Positions 14,029 to 26,749 of a DNA stretch of 64,000 bases are shown here, piece after piece. The position numbers and the translations under genes were made by a program. This DNA comes from Polytrichum commune. Its lineage: Eukaryota > Streptophyta > Polytrichopsida > Polytrichales > Polytrichaceae. Location: contig OX485805.1 of NCBI GenBank assembly GCA_950295325.1, positions 22,617,501 through 22,681,500 of the forward strand, written 5' to 3'. Below the pieces are notes generated by a model. The model ran no database searches. It had not been told where the DNA came from and saw nothing but the letters and a program-made list of their open reading frames with translations. How positions within the stretch are numbered: the stretch's first letter is position 1; every line of letters begins with the position of its first letter.

Positions 14029-15280
14029 AATAGGAACCAACAATATAAGTGGATTTATAAACTTATGGATCATTTGATGGTATATTTAGAAACAATACTT
14101 ACAAAGAAAGAGAGTTATTGCATATGAGCGTACCTCTCATTCATCCAACACAAGAGCCATGAGATAGTATGCAACCCCACTATTACCCTCAAGGACACTC
14201 TATTTCATCTTTATTAGTGCAAGAATGTAGTTTACATATGGGATCAAAATGGATATCAACCAATGTATAAATGACACATGACCTTAATTTTTTGAAGCAA
14301 TGCTAAATATTTGTTTGTTGGAATTAAGTTTGGTGAGCCTTTAAACAAATCAAACTTCAAGTCTAATATCAGCAACATGACATATGATATACCCACATTA
14401 AAAGATTCAATGTTGAATTATGCAAGAAAAAAAATAAAAAAATAAAAAAATAAAAAAATACACACACACTTTGCCGAACTTAGCATGTGAGCATATGGTG
14501 TTTGAGTTAGACAACTCCAAAGAAAGAGTCGGGTCAAACAACTGAAGAGAGAATGGTGCACAAGGGCTAGACAACTCATGAAGTAATTGTGCACTAGAGT
14601 TACATAACTCCCAATCAAAGATATTTGCATTGGAGTTAGACAACTCCGACTAGGAGTTAGACACCTCCTTATGGAAGATCTTTGTGTTGGACGTTATTCA
14701 TTGGAGCTAGACAACTCTCAATGAATAAATATAGTTGGAATTAGACAATGCCAATTAGAACATTGGAGTGAACGTATAAAGTTGGAATTAGATAGTTCCA
14801 ACTAGAGGATTGTGATTGTGCCAAAAGAGAAGAAAACATCATACAATGAAATGATCTATGTACATAGATAAGGAAGGTTCAATATAAATTTAGCAAGACT
14901 TGATACTTCTAAAACACATCTTAGATACTCTGAGCGCCTTTGGGTATAAGAGAGAGCTCGGGGGAGGAGAGAGGATCAACTTCTTTGGTCTTTCCTATGG
15001 TCGGGTGGTTGGAGGTCATAGCAATTACAATATTATGTTTAAGTTGTAAAGCATTTGTAATGTGCAAAGCTTGAAAGTTCTCAAAATTGGTGTCTCATGT
15101 GAATTCATGCTTGTATTATTCTTGTGTAAAAGAGGAACGTGACATGACCACTTAAGGATTTTGACAACAACCACATACCTTTGAATTTTTTTGTTTTGTG
15201 CAAATGACGTCAATAATTGCATGAATGGTAACAAGAAAAAATGAGTGCTCAATTGGCCAAATCTTCCCATTGTATAGCCG

Positions 15281-15860
15281 GTGAGGGTTGGGACTAATTT
15301 TACATGGGAGGGGATTATTGCATTGAAGGACATTGGTTTTCAACTGCAACAATGTCAGGCCATGTCTCCACGTCATTGTTTGGGTACAATGCCCAACCTT
15401 CCCATACCCCAATCTCATTTTTGTGTTTCAGCAAACTTGATTGTTCACCCCAACACACGGTTTTCAAAGGCAATTCATCATAACTTGTCCCCACAATTGC
15501 CTAAGCACAAAAACAAATGGGAGAGCACATTGCATATGGATGGGTATTATGTGGTGGATGTAATGGCCATCTCATGCCCTGGATACGTATCCAACATAAC
15601 CATAGTCTTCAAGGAGGAGAAGACATTTCTCGTGCCATTGTAGAGAATATGCAATGCACTTACCCTGACTTTGCAAAGATGTCATCATAGCATTGGGGAA
15701 CATGGGTCAATGGGTATCCTACAAACATGTGTACTACGTTTTCAAGTATTTGTACAAGGTTGACTGTGCCACCAATAAATTCATTCATGCACCCACATTC
15801 AACTACAATGAGGTGATGCGTCCATTTGAGCTTGTTGGCATGATGGTACAAGCTTAGTGC
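15281..15860 (+). pseudogene. Relic resembling a SWIM zinc-finger protein gene
   Basis: The plus strand reads GTNFTWEGIIALKDIGF, then KHKNKWESTLHMDGYYVVDV and SCPGYVSNITIVFKEEK. After frame changes come FSCHCREYAMHL, PDFAKMSS and QWVSYKHVYYVFKYLYKV, then NKFIHAPTFNYNEVMR. SWIM fingers have CxC...CxH; here CHC is present, but the expected second Cys before KH reads Tyr (SYKH), so a metal ligand is lost. With at least two frame changes the copy is non-functional. The family call rests on residue spacing alone. Confidence 0.4.
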
Positions 15861-16703
15861 CATGATCATGACCGTCATATACACCTAGTATTTATGTATA
15901 GAAACACAAATGTTTGTCCATAGGAAAAGTAAAGCACATGGATGCTGCAACTTGATGGTTGTTTGTCACAATGAGGTACTTTACATTTCAAAGTGATATT
16001 TTTCTACTTGATAAAGTGCCTATCACCGCGGACTACATGAAACCCTAAAATCCATGGTAATAGGGTCCACTTCAATATTTTTGGCATTTCCAAAGTATAG
16101 TATCCTTATTTTTTAGACCAATTATATTCCATGTCAAACTTAAATTAGCCTCCTCTTGGATTAAAAATTCCTCATTACTTACATGGCACCCCTCACATGC
16201 TAGCTTCCTTCCCCGGAAACAAGTGAAAATTGATAGGATGAAGGTAGGATATGTCTATGTATGTTTTGGGGCATGGATATAATTGATCGAATTACGACCA
16301 AGTCGGCCACTATAAACATATTCATCAATACAAACCATGTTGCCTGCTTTTGGGCATCTCTAATGTTTTGAGAACAACAATACACATAGGATTCTAACAT
16401 ATTTGTGAATCGTGTTGCTGTGGGCAAATTTGGAGTTCCTAAAAGTCCGTTCTCACTTGAGTTCTCACTTTGAGACTTCAATGTTGGATTCAAAATTCAA
16501 CTTGAAGTTTAGTTTCTCAATCTAAGTAGAGTATTTTCTTGAGTGGGGTCGAAAAGGTTTGATGGGAAAGTGGTGCCACATTAGTGCCACTTCATTTTCT
16601 CATACTTTGGACGCGGACCCTATTTCTACTTTCAACCAATAGGATTGTTGGATGTTGGAGTTTGTTTGATCTTGGACCCTAGTGTAAACCCACCCTGGGA
16701 TTG

Positions 16704-17107
16704 CTACACTAAATAGTCTATTGAGTGTCATATGATAATTTTTCTATCACTGTGGTAACTTTTCTAGTGACACTTCTTATGAATAAGTTACAAGCACCAT
16801 AATGCATGATTAGAATCCGGATAAAATCCATGCTGATCATTAAAACAAAGTTGGATAAATTCTACATCCTACCAATTCTACATTGAAATAATGTCATGGA
16901 TGATTGAAAATTGGATAAAAAATCACATAGTCAGTGACACATAAATACAAAATCACAAATCTTAAATGCCCAATTTTTTTTTTACAAGAAACGACAAATA
17001 ATGTTAGGTTTACATTTAGTGTCGGTGGCACTACACGGCGGTTTACAATTAGTATTGAGGAAGACAAGTAGAACTGGCGATATACTATATACAACATTCA
17101 TTGTACG
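16704..17107 (-). mobile_element. MITE copy, degraded right end (~400 bp)
   Basis: It starts CTACACTAAATAGT and shares TTACATTTAGTGTCGGTGGC, CACTACACGGCGG and ACAATTAGTATTGAGGAAG with the family, in the same orientation as the intronic copy in MRD1. The right terminal repeat is poorly preserved. Confidence 0.7.
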
Positions 17108-17419
17108 TGGTAGATTATTACCTTTGGATGTGTTGACATCCTCCGAGCATGTGTGTGCATTCATCTACCTTTTAGCCTTAATCATAATACACTTAAAAAG
17201 TACTTATTACTACTACGTATCCAAAAGAAAGGGTGTACTAATAATGAAGATATGCACACTTAATGAAAGGCGGTTTGAGATCACTATTAACCGCCTTTCC
17301 CACACAACTCCCTAAGTTAAACCCAACTTTGGTCAAACCCCTTAAGTTCAAACTTGCTTTTCCTCCTTCCTCCAACCTCCAACTACTAATTGACAAGGAA
17401 CAAACCAACGTTCTCCCGC

Positions 17420-18011
17420 CCTTAACTTTTGACATCCTGTCAAAGAAGGAACCGTTGCACTTTTCAACTCCCAATTTGCCACAACGACCCATACATAGAA
17501 GGCGAACATCCTTATTCGGTTACCAAATTTTGAGCAGACACCTATTTTTGAGCGGTATGTGTGGAATGTGATTAGGTGTGGCTCAAAGAACGGGCATCAA
17601 ATAGACAAATTTGCAAAAAAGATTGGACTACATGTTCAAATATGATAACCGTTCTAGACTCAATAGTCAACAAAATGGGGGGGGGGGGAGGAGGGGCTAT
17701 ATGACCACTCAATGAAGGAACCTTAACTTTTGACATCCTGTCAAAGAAGGAACCGTTGCACTTTTCAACTCCCAATTTGCCACAACGACCCATACATAGA
17801 AGGCGAACATCCTAATTCGGTTACCAAATTTTGAGTAGACACCTATTTTTGAGCGGTATGTGTGGAATGTGATTAGGTGTGGCTCAAAGAGCGGGCATCA
17901 AATAGACATATATGCAGAAAAGATTGGACTACATGTTCAAATATGATAACCGTTCTAGACTCAATAGTCAACAAAATGGGGGGGGGGAGGGGCTATATGA
18001 CCACTCAATGA
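17420..18011. repeat. ~300-bp tandem duplication
   Basis: The segment starting CCTTAACTTTTGACATCCTG at 17420 is repeated at 17721 with only scattered differences, each ending in a poly-G tract and GAGGGGCTATATGACCACTC. The 3' half also matches diverged copies at about 27.25-27.43 kb and 51.81-51.97 kb. Confidence 0.85.
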
Positions 18012-18245
18012 ACACAAAACAATGTACTTTAATAATGGATAAGACTTTCATATGAGCTCCAAAAATTATAGGAATGTGGCTAAGGCCATTGACTTGGGTT
18101 TGCTAACCATCATGTACTAATCGAGTGGTTCGTATCCTAGAGATGTGGACTAAATTGGGTGGGGAAGGGGTCCCTTTAAGACCCTTTTCCATGATAATGG
18201 CAAACTCATAGGTGAGTAGAGCCTTTTGTGTGAGGGGAAAGAAGG

Positions 18246-18582
18246 CCCCGGACTAGATCACATCTTCCATTCGGTTGGGGCCTGCCCCTCCCACGCCTCC
18301 TTCACTGCCCGGTGTTCCTGCCCGCACCTGCATGGGAACTCCTCCTCATTGGGAACCAATGTGCCAATACCCGGTCAAAATTACATATATTCAAGTTGAC
18401 GTCACTTTCATTATTCCCAAGTTAATTGATGGAGATCGATGGCTTAAGTGACCGGGCATTTGTCACATTGGTTCCCAACGAGGAGGAGTTCCCATGTAGG
18501 TGTGGGCAGGAAAGACCAGGCAGTGAAGGAGACGTGCGAGGGGCGGGGCTTAGTAGAACGGAATATGTGATCTAGCTCGGGA
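18246..18582. repeat. Long-stem foldback (arms ~130 bp, loop ~70 bp)
   Basis: The left arm (about 18246-18377) contains GACTAGATCACAT, CACTGCCCGGTGTTCCTGCC and GGGAACTCCTCCTCATTGGG. The right arm (18449-18582) contains the complement of each, for example CCCAACGAGGAGGAGTTCCC and ATGTGATCTAGCTCGGG. The arms are roughly 85-90% complementary by eye. It could be a foldback transposon or a hairpin RNA source. Confidence 0.8.
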
Positions 18583-19484
18583 CAGAAAGAAGCAGTAGTG
18601 TCCAGGAAGATTTTGGAACACAACCAATCAAAATCCTAGTATTTCCAAGTCCAACGGGTTACATGATGTCGGTTTTTCTTCTATTTCATAAATTGAGGTA
18701 TGTATATTCTACAAATTCCTCTAAAATGATGGGCCGTTTTCCTGGGTCTTGATAAACTTCAACCGGCTCGATGAGCCTAGCGGCCGGTTCTCCCGGGCGG
18801 GGGCCCGTTCATTGAGAAGAAGAGAAGTGAAGAAATAGTCGGAGGGAGTTGGAGGAAGCATAGTGTAGTAGGAGGGCCGTATCTAGCTAGCTACTTAGCT
18901 GCTAGTAGGAAGCAAGGAGGGAGGCAAGCAGGCAGGCAGGCAGTAGGAGTAGCGTAAGTTAGTAATGATGAAGGGGGGGAAGGCATTCTTTACTCATCAC
19001 TGCCCACTTTCCCCGAATGTCATAAATAAATGAATGTCAAAGTCCACCGAAGTTACGGCATGCACGGCGTCAGGTGCCCACACAAGTTGATGATCTTGTC
19101 ATGATGGACCACATCCTCCCCCGCTCGCAGAAGCGCCTCCTGCCACATGTCGCCTCCCCACTCGTACTTACCCCCTCCCCCCCGGGACCACTGCCCACTC
19201 ATCGCCCTCGCTCCCAACAGACTTCACTTCACTTCACTTACCTTACCACTTGGAACTCCGAAGCCCACCCTCGGATCCATTCCCCAATGGCCCCTAGCCT
19301 TGCCGCTCCATTTCCCGATGCCCCCCCCCCTTCTCACTTCACTTCACATACGCTGGGCTCAAAAGCAAAGAAACTCCCCAATCGAGCAACTCCATTGGTT
19401 GCAAGTTGAGAAGAATGGAATGGACTGGAGAAGTCGGTGTCCAGGGACACTTTGGACATAGTCGGGTTTAAATCGGAGTTGAGA

Positions 19485-20282
19485 ATTTCGAGACCCACCC
19501 GTCACATGTTGTGATAATCGGTTTGAAGTCCGAGTGTTTCGAGACCCACCCGTCACATGTTGTGATAATCGGTTTGAAGTCCGAGTGTTTCGAGACCCAC
19601 CCGTCACATGTTGTGATAATCGGTTTGAAGTCCGAGTGTTTCGAGACCCACCCGTCACATGTTGTGATAATCGGTTTGAAGTCCGAGTGTTTCGAGACCC
19701 ACCCGTCACATGTTGTGATAATCGGTTTGAAGTCCGAGTGTTTCGAGACCCACCCGTCACATGTTGTGATAATCGGTTTGAAGTCCGAGTGTTTCGAGAC
19801 CCACCCGTCACATGTTGTGATAATCGGTTTGAAGTCCGAGTGTTTCGAGACCCACCCGTCACATGTTGTGATAATCGGTTTGAACTCCGAGTGTTTCGAG
19901 ACCCACCCGTCACATGTTGTGATAATCGGTTTGAAGTCCGAGTGTTTCGAGACCCACCCGTCACATGTTGTGATAATCGGTTTGAAGTCCGAGTGTTTCG
20001 AGACCCACCCGTCACATGTTGTGATAATCGGTTTGAACTCCGAGTGTTTCAAGACCAACCGGTCACATGTTGTGATAATCGGTTTAAACTCCGAGTGTTT
20101 CAAGACCAACCAGTCACATGTTGTGTTAATTGGTTTTGAACTCCGAGTGTTTCAAGACCCACCCGTCACATGTTGTGATAATCGGCTTAAACTCCGAGTG
20201 TTTCAAGACCAACCGGTCACATGTTGTGATAATCGATTTGAAATCTGAATGTTTCAAGACCAACTGGTTACATGTTGTGATC
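19485..20282. repeat. 51-bp minisatellite, about 16 units
   Basis: The box GTCACATGTTGTGATAATCG recurs every 51 bp from 19501 to about 20267, with one 52-bp step near 20113. The leftmost ~11 units are almost identical. The last five carry shared changes (CAAGACCAACC instead of CGAGACCCACC). Since 51 is a multiple of three and the unit lacks stops in several frames, long open frames appear on both strands; they are by-products. Confidence 0.97.
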
Positions 20283-20429
20283 TTTCAGTTTTTCTTTATT
20301 AATTTGGGGTATATTCTATAGAGTCTTCTAGAATGATTGGTAATTTTTCCAAAGTCTTCAACTTCAACCAATTATTTCTCAAATTCAACCGGTTGATATG
20401 TAACTAATTGTCTGGTCCTCCCCATTCAT

Positions 20430-20452
20430 GAGAGAGAGAGAGAGAGAGAGAG
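20430..20452. repeat. (GA)n microsatellite
   Basis: About eleven GA dinucleotides, between the 51-bp array and the 150-bp duplication. Confidence 0.95.
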
Positions 20453-20475
20453 CATACAATTGTAGGTATCTCTTG

Positions 20476-20775
20476 TTCGTCCAACATGATAGTCCAAAAA
20501 CAATATGCAACATGGAGGTTATTGTTCTAGGTTTACTTGATATTGTGATTAATTTTGAAAGATCCGGATTAGTCTAGTCCGGGTCATTTGAGATGAATCA
20601 ACCACAGTAGGGGGTCCAAGTCGTTCGTCCAACATGATAGTCCAGAAACAATATGCAACATGGAGGTTATTGTTCTTGGTTTATTTGATATTGTGATTAA
20701 TTTTCTAAGATCCCAAATTAGTCTAGTCCGGGTCATTTGAGATGAATCGACCACAAATTCATAGGGGGTCCAAGT
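20476..20775. repeat. ~150-bp tandem duplication
   Basis: CGTCCAACATGATAGTCC at 20476 recurs at 20627, and the following 130 bp is collinear (ATTAGTCTAGTCCGGGTCAT, GGGGGTCCAAGTC). A diverged third copy lies near 51.64-51.72 kb. Confidence 0.85.
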
Positions 20776-22233
20776 CTTTATGCTAGATGGATGAGAGGCA
20801 TTCAAGACAATGCTCCACCCAATTTAAGAAACTAAACATCAAGCTTGGATCCAAGCTTGAGTTTTAGAAGTGATGTCCATTAAGGGTGTTTTGGACCCCA
20901 AGTCCTTGCGATGTGTACCTTAATGTAAACCCACCTTTAGTGTTTGCTTTTGCCAAATGATCGTATTCACGGAGTGGTCTCACTACCCATTTATCAAATA
21001 CAAAGTGTGACTTGTTACTTGGAAGTTATGTGATGCTATCATATTGTTATATGTCTCGTAGTTGCAATTTATAGCACAATTGGTAGGTAAACTTAGGCGC
21101 AGTTTAAAAACACGAGACAACGTACTTGGTGAAATAGCACAACAAGTCAAACAAGTGTATTAAGAATGCATACTTCATGCACTAAGCTTGTATTATTAAT
21201 GCCATGTACTTAGGAACAGAGTTCAGGAAGTTTTTGAAGCCTTATTGGCTAATTGCCGGTAGTTGCTACGAAGGGTTGGATTTTTTCCAATTTACATCGG
21301 CAAGAGCTGGTCTTTTGTAAAATCAATCGGCCAATTGCCTATATTTTTATATTTTCATTGGCCAATATCCGATTAAATGGAATTCATATTGGCACTAATT
21401 GTTTAAAAAATGTATGAAAAGTTATCAGAAATCATTTCTTAGTACAAAATCTTGAATAAGTGAAAAGAAAGGCATGTTCAAAACTTTAAATTTGAAGAGT
21501 TAATATCCTTGGCAGGAATTGAACCTGGCAATGCCTTCACCGTTTGAAGGCCAAGGGTCCCCCAATTCTTCATAGAAGCAATTGGATTTGGTCATGGAAA
21601 GGTTGCATAATTCAAAAAGTTTAAGGTTTAGGGTACTTCCTCAAGTGCATCATCAGATGCCCCAGAAAAATAGCGCTCTGGATGCTTCCGACTGAAATCC
21701 AGTAACTCACAAGAAGAATCGGCTACATTTTCGGGACATTTTATGGTCCATCGGCTAATTGCTGGAGGCTTGAAATTACAGTCGGATTGCCATCTGATGA
21801 TTGGAAATTTGGACGGGCCATGAGGGGAAATCCATCGGTTGATAATGAACTAGCCGTCGGTTTTCCCCGAACATAGCTTAGGAATACCTGATACTACAAC
21901 AAATATATGATAAGTTATGGCCCAGTTACCATAAATTTTCCTTTGTAAGATGCATAGGTTGTCCCCACACAACACGCTTAGGTATGTGCCCCCTATCTAT
22001 TGGGGGCTCTTTAACTCCCCATACAATTTTGAATGTTAGAATGGCTTGGCTATTGTCTCATGCTGTCAACAATTGCAATTCATAAAGATTGTCATTTCAA
22101 GTTTTGGATTTAGAGTAGAGATGCAGAAGGATTAAGAGTCCAAATTGAAGGTTCTCATTTTTTTTTCAAAACAGTCACAAAGATGATAATCAAACCTCTC
22201 AGTTGTGATCACTGTTGAAATAATGATGGTGTA

Positions 22234-22952
22234 AGGTAGAGGGTGCTAAAACCAACACCCCATCCAAAACCAACATCTATAAATGCCTCCCAATTGCCAA
22301 CACTCTACAACCTTGAACCATACCTGGCAGTGTAGGAGTGTCTGGGCCCACGGAGTGACGGTTTTAGGTGTCATTAGTGGTGCCACTTCATAGCGGCCTC
22401 CACTACCTCCATGTAGGGTAGGTAACGGGTTCCACTCTATCTCGGGTTGGTTCAAGGTGGGATTAGGGTGGCTTGTCAATGCCTATTCTAGCCATTTTAT
22501 TCACAACGCCAAGGAGGTAGGTCCACAAAGCACAAAAGGGTCATTTCCCAGGATGCAAGAGGGTCGGTTTCCGGGATGCAAGGTGATGGTTTTGCAAGCG
22601 AACTGGGTGGCATCATGGAGGTAGCCATGTGGCTTTGCATACCATTACTACTTGGGCTTTGACGTAGTTTGGGTCTAGTACCCAACCATGTTGTGTTGGT
22701 TCTAGGCAATAAAGGTGGGGGTCCTCATCATATGCAAGGTTGCCATACAAGCGGCCTATGGATCGGTTCAAGGAAGCTAGTAGTTTTGACCTTGAATATT
22801 CATCAAATATTCAATTGAGACTAAAAATATTTTTTCTTTCTTGATACATATGTTTGGCCCAAAAGCTAATATGAATATATATTTTTTATATCAACCACAT
22901 AGCCATATGTATGTGCAATAGCTTAAAGTGTTGGTTTAAGCACCCTCTACCT
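22234..22952. mobile_element. TA-flanked inverted-repeat element (719 bp)
   Basis: Ends: AGGTAGAGGGTGCTAAAACC and its complement, matching at 24 of 25 positions, flanked by TA on both sides (22232-22233, 22953-22954). A TA duplication points to a Tc1/mariner-type non-autonomous element. No transposase frame is seen. Confidence 0.75.
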
Positions 22953-23599
22953 TATATGATCTGAGCAAGTAGTTCAATCACATTGTAACACGCGTATTTT
23001 TAGGGCCACTTTCCACATGTGACTAAGGTCCATGCAAAAAGTAATCGAGGATTTCTTGTGGCCATAGTCAACGGCCCAAAGCTATGACCACAAGACATGT
23101 GTCATAGTGAACTTAGCCCGGGACGTAGTGCTCTCAATGAAAATTATAAATTGAAAAGACTAAAATAAGAGCTGATAAGAAATTATGGATTACTGAAAAT
23201 ATAACGTAGCAATGACTTCGTGAATGATTAAGCAGAAAATCAAGAATATGAAAACTTGCGAAATCTTGGAGCCATGAGGATCAAAATCTTGGAAGCTAAA
23301 GCTTTTGGTGTAAGAGCAGCAAACTAGTTGCAATATTGTGTCGTCTATGTATGTTCCATAGAATATTGTTTGTTTTCAATTCACTTTTGAACTTGTGATG
23401 AAATTCTTGAGATTTTTTGTCAAACCTTCTATATATATATATATAGATAGATAGATAAATAAATACATTGTCGCCCAAGTGATAAACCACATTGATTATT
23501 GCAATTAGTGTGTGTTACTATTCGAAGTTACACAAGGGAATGGTGTCTTACTTAGGAGTTGAATTTTTACTAACAAAAGTTCAGTAGGTTGTTTGAATA

Positions 23600-23862
23600 T
23601 AAATGACTTCACTTGGTAAAACATTCCTCAACAACTTGTGAAGACAAGTTAATGTCATGGATGGTTGAAAGTTGGATGAACAATCACTTGGTAAGTGACA
23701 GTAATTGTAACACTGTGAATCTATGATCCACCAAAAAATTTACAAGGAGTGACAAATACTGTGGAGTTAACATTTAGTGTTGGTGACACTACACCGCGGT
23801 TTACAATTAGTATTGAGCGAGATAATTAGAATTGGTGACATCAAATAACATATTTACTGTAG
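23600..23862 (-). mobile_element. MITE copy, left end missing
   Basis: It shares GTCATGGATGGTTGAAAGTT, CACTTGGTAAGTGACAGTAA and CATTTAGTGTTGGTGACACT with the family. The right end ACATATTTACTGTAG is recognisable. The left terminal inverted repeat is not. Confidence 0.7.
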
Positions 23863-24163
23863 TTAGTATACACACCGAAGAAATTGATGTAACTTAGTTG
23901 GTAAATAAAGCAATAATGTCAGTTTAAAGGTATAGCAACATGTAACTCGGAATTTGGAGCCCACATTAATTAGACAAAATAGTGTAGTCGCTTCTGGTAA
24001 GCAATGTGTCACGTTAAGAGCAGAGGAATGTGTAAATAGTTTTACTGTGTATTCGGCTGAATCTCGCATCAATGTCTGTCAATCGATAGTCCGTCTTACA
24101 ATGGTTTCATTCTAATTGTATTATCTTTTGTCTCTTGCTTAACTTTGGAGTTGTTTAACATTT

Positions 24164-24181
24164 TGGCGACCATGCTGGGGA
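24164..24181 (+). other. Orphan LTR end plus primer-binding-site-like motif
   Basis: TGGCGACCATGCTGGGGA follows a likely LTR 3' end (...GTTTAACA, 24151-24160) by a few bases. The TGGCGAC...TGGGGA pattern is typical of tRNA-primed binding sites behind LTRs of large plant Ty3 elements. The following frame (24145-24411) has no recognisable gag motif and the LTR 5' end was not found, so this is a decayed fragment. Confidence 0.4.
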
Positions 24182-26000
24182 TAACAGACATTAGCACACA
24201 AAGATTTAGACACCGAAAAGTGAGACAATGGTCGAGAATACGCCAAGTTCATCGAGGTATAACTTATAGAAAGAAGGCCAACCTCTCATGGAGGCAAGAG
24301 GAACTGAAGAGTCACTTCGTCCACGGGCTAGTTTTACCTTTCGGTGGTGGACTCTATGTAATTGATTGGATCAAATGTAACCAACTGATTTCTAGATGGG
24401 GATATATATAATTTTGGAGGGGGGGGGTGCATGTAGTGGGAGGAACACTTCTAAGAAGTATTCCAGGGTTGGGTTTCGAGTTCGCGTTGGTTAAGGATGA
24501 TGACAGAGAGGATGTGGAAAGCGTTTGCATTGTTTTGCATTGTTTTGATGTGCTATATAGTTTACCGAGTAACAAAGAAACTTCACAAGAGCAAGAACAT
24601 AACATGGATAATGTCATTGTAGTTATTTGGGAATAGTTACCAAAGGCTATGAATGATTTGGCTGACATACTCCAACGTATTGGATGGATGTTTGTAGATA
24701 TATAAATAAATATTAACACTGGCTCAAGATGAAGCAAACATGAATGAAGAACCTCTTTACCCACAAGCCACTTCCTCCTGTTGGGAGTGGGCTCTATGCA
24801 ATGCAATTATTTAAGAGGTAAAATACTTAAGTATGTTAGTGCAGGATGCAAGGATTATTTTGTTTTAAGTATGAAAGTGGGTTGTGACGTTATCACCTTG
24901 GAGTTGTATGGGTTAGTTGGTGGGTACCTACACTTTAGGTTTGCTTAAATGCCCGGGTTCAAGACCATGTAAGGCCCCTTTGAGAGTCATTCATAGCTTT
25001 TTAACACAATTAGGATTGAACAATCATGTCCAACCGCCCACATCCCAACACTTTCCCACATTAACTAGTAACCATATTGGATAGAACGCAACACCATACT
25101 CCACAACAATCCAACTTTGAGTAATTTTTGTTGGGGTGGGCTCGTTGTTCCTACACAACTATTTGGTTAAGGTAGATCATGCTAGAATCGATACCTCACC
25201 CAACACCAACACCCTAACTCCCGTACTACATATACATATGGAATTCCAAAATGTCCAACAACTTAACATCATGCTCCCATGTCGATTTTGGGTCATCTAC
25301 CAATAAAACTTTGAACCCTTAAAGCTTCACTTCCACCCTTGATTCCACCCATGGGAAGGCCAACCAGTGCACCAATGCCTCCACATCCATCGTATGCCGC
25401 ATGGCCATGGGGACCTCGTATCCCTGTAATCCACAAAACTTGGCACCTGTTTAAGGTAGAAATATCATAACCCGTGAAAATAAGGTGATTTGCATTGAAG
25501 ATTTGGTTTCGCAATCATGAGATAATTTTCCAAGATAGACGAGAAGGATTCATGAAGAATGCAAGTTGTTTCATATTTTTCCGCCCTATACAAAAAAAGC
25601 TACAGTTTTTTCAAAGTGGAAAGTTGTCCGAACCCCTACTCGTTCACTAGACTCTCCCTACACCGAATACGGTAATCTGCATTTCTGTACATAACATCGC
25701 TTAAATCGTTTACCTCATGAGTACATAAACACTTGACTCCCATTGGCTACACTAAGTGTACACGCATTGAAGTTGCCGCTGAGCCATGATCAGTTTTAGA
25801 AATGGCACTTCACCATTATGACGGCGGTCTAGTGCACGGATAGAGGGTGGTTAACGGGTTATGGTATTTCTTTGACAATGGCAAAGACCCACATGCTCAC
25901 GTCAAAGCGCTCGTAAAAGCAAACAGAGTAAATGAAGTCTTGGACTCAAAAACATGTTTTTAGAGCAACTATGGGAAATGGGAATCGATTGGTATGTTGA

Positions 26001-26500
26001 GGACCACTTCACACACGAGCCAAGAGCCGTTACCACGAAGTTGTGAGAGTCCAAAAGAAAGCATCCAAAGGCCGTCCCAACACACCTCCAAAATCATGTA
26101 GTGTGGTCATGAACCCTCAAGTGTAGTGTGAAGTCATATGTGACCACGGCCTCAATCAAATGTTATTTCAAGATATGTCTATTCATGCAGGTCCTCACAC
26201 ATGATAAAATAGAATAAATCAATGATTGTGAGCATTCAAAGTGCCGTAGTCTCCCAGTTTTATGCTAGGCCTACCTACAATAGGTGGTTTTTGAAATCTA
26301 GTCTAAATGACCATGAAACATGATCCATTCGATGCCATATAAGAAGCCATGTAGACTTGACATCCATCTTTCATGCACATACTCCGCTGGTCCCTCAAGC
26401 GTAGTGTGAAGTGAGCTTGGACCGGCTCCGCCTTTTCCACCAAAGAGAGTGCTTGAAGTGTAATGGTCATGGGCTCTCAGTCTCGTGTGTGAAGTGGCCC
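26001..26500 (-). mobile_element. Inverted-repeat element, GGGCCACTTCACACAC family (500 bp)
   Basis: It begins GGACCACTTCACACACGAG and ends GTGTGTGAAGTGGCCC. The interior is the reverse complement of the copies at 8883 and 26750 (for example TTTTCCACCAAAGAGAGTGC). Confidence 0.78.
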
Positions 26501-26749
26501 CAAGTTTATCAGATTCTCACCCACGGCAACCACAGATCACATGCATCGTATAGTATTCTGTAAACGATTTTGAATGACCAAGACTGACTATGAGACCATC
26601 ACAAAATTATCCATAATCAAACAGTAATCAACGGGATCAGTGGTTGAGTACTATGCCCATTTTTGCACTATATGTGACATGTTAAACTCCATGGCTTGAA
26701 GCTGAAGTTGTCACGGTAAGGTTACAAAGCATATTTCAGTCCTGACTAA

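Noticed and set aside
15640..15860. Helitron Rep/helicase match for the KHVYYVFKYLYK segment
   Set aside because: The FKYLYK string recalls Helitron proteins, but the surrounding residues and the preceding CHC fit a SWIM finger better and no Rep HUH motif is seen.
19359..20248. Long open frames (over 200 codons) on both strands across 19.4-20.2 kb
   Set aside because: They are translations of the 51-bp minisatellite, open because the unit length is divisible by three; frames on both strands are equally open and show no domain.
19485..20282. CRISPR-like array
   Set aside because: Units are contiguous 51-bp tandem copies with no variable spacers, in a plant nuclear context.
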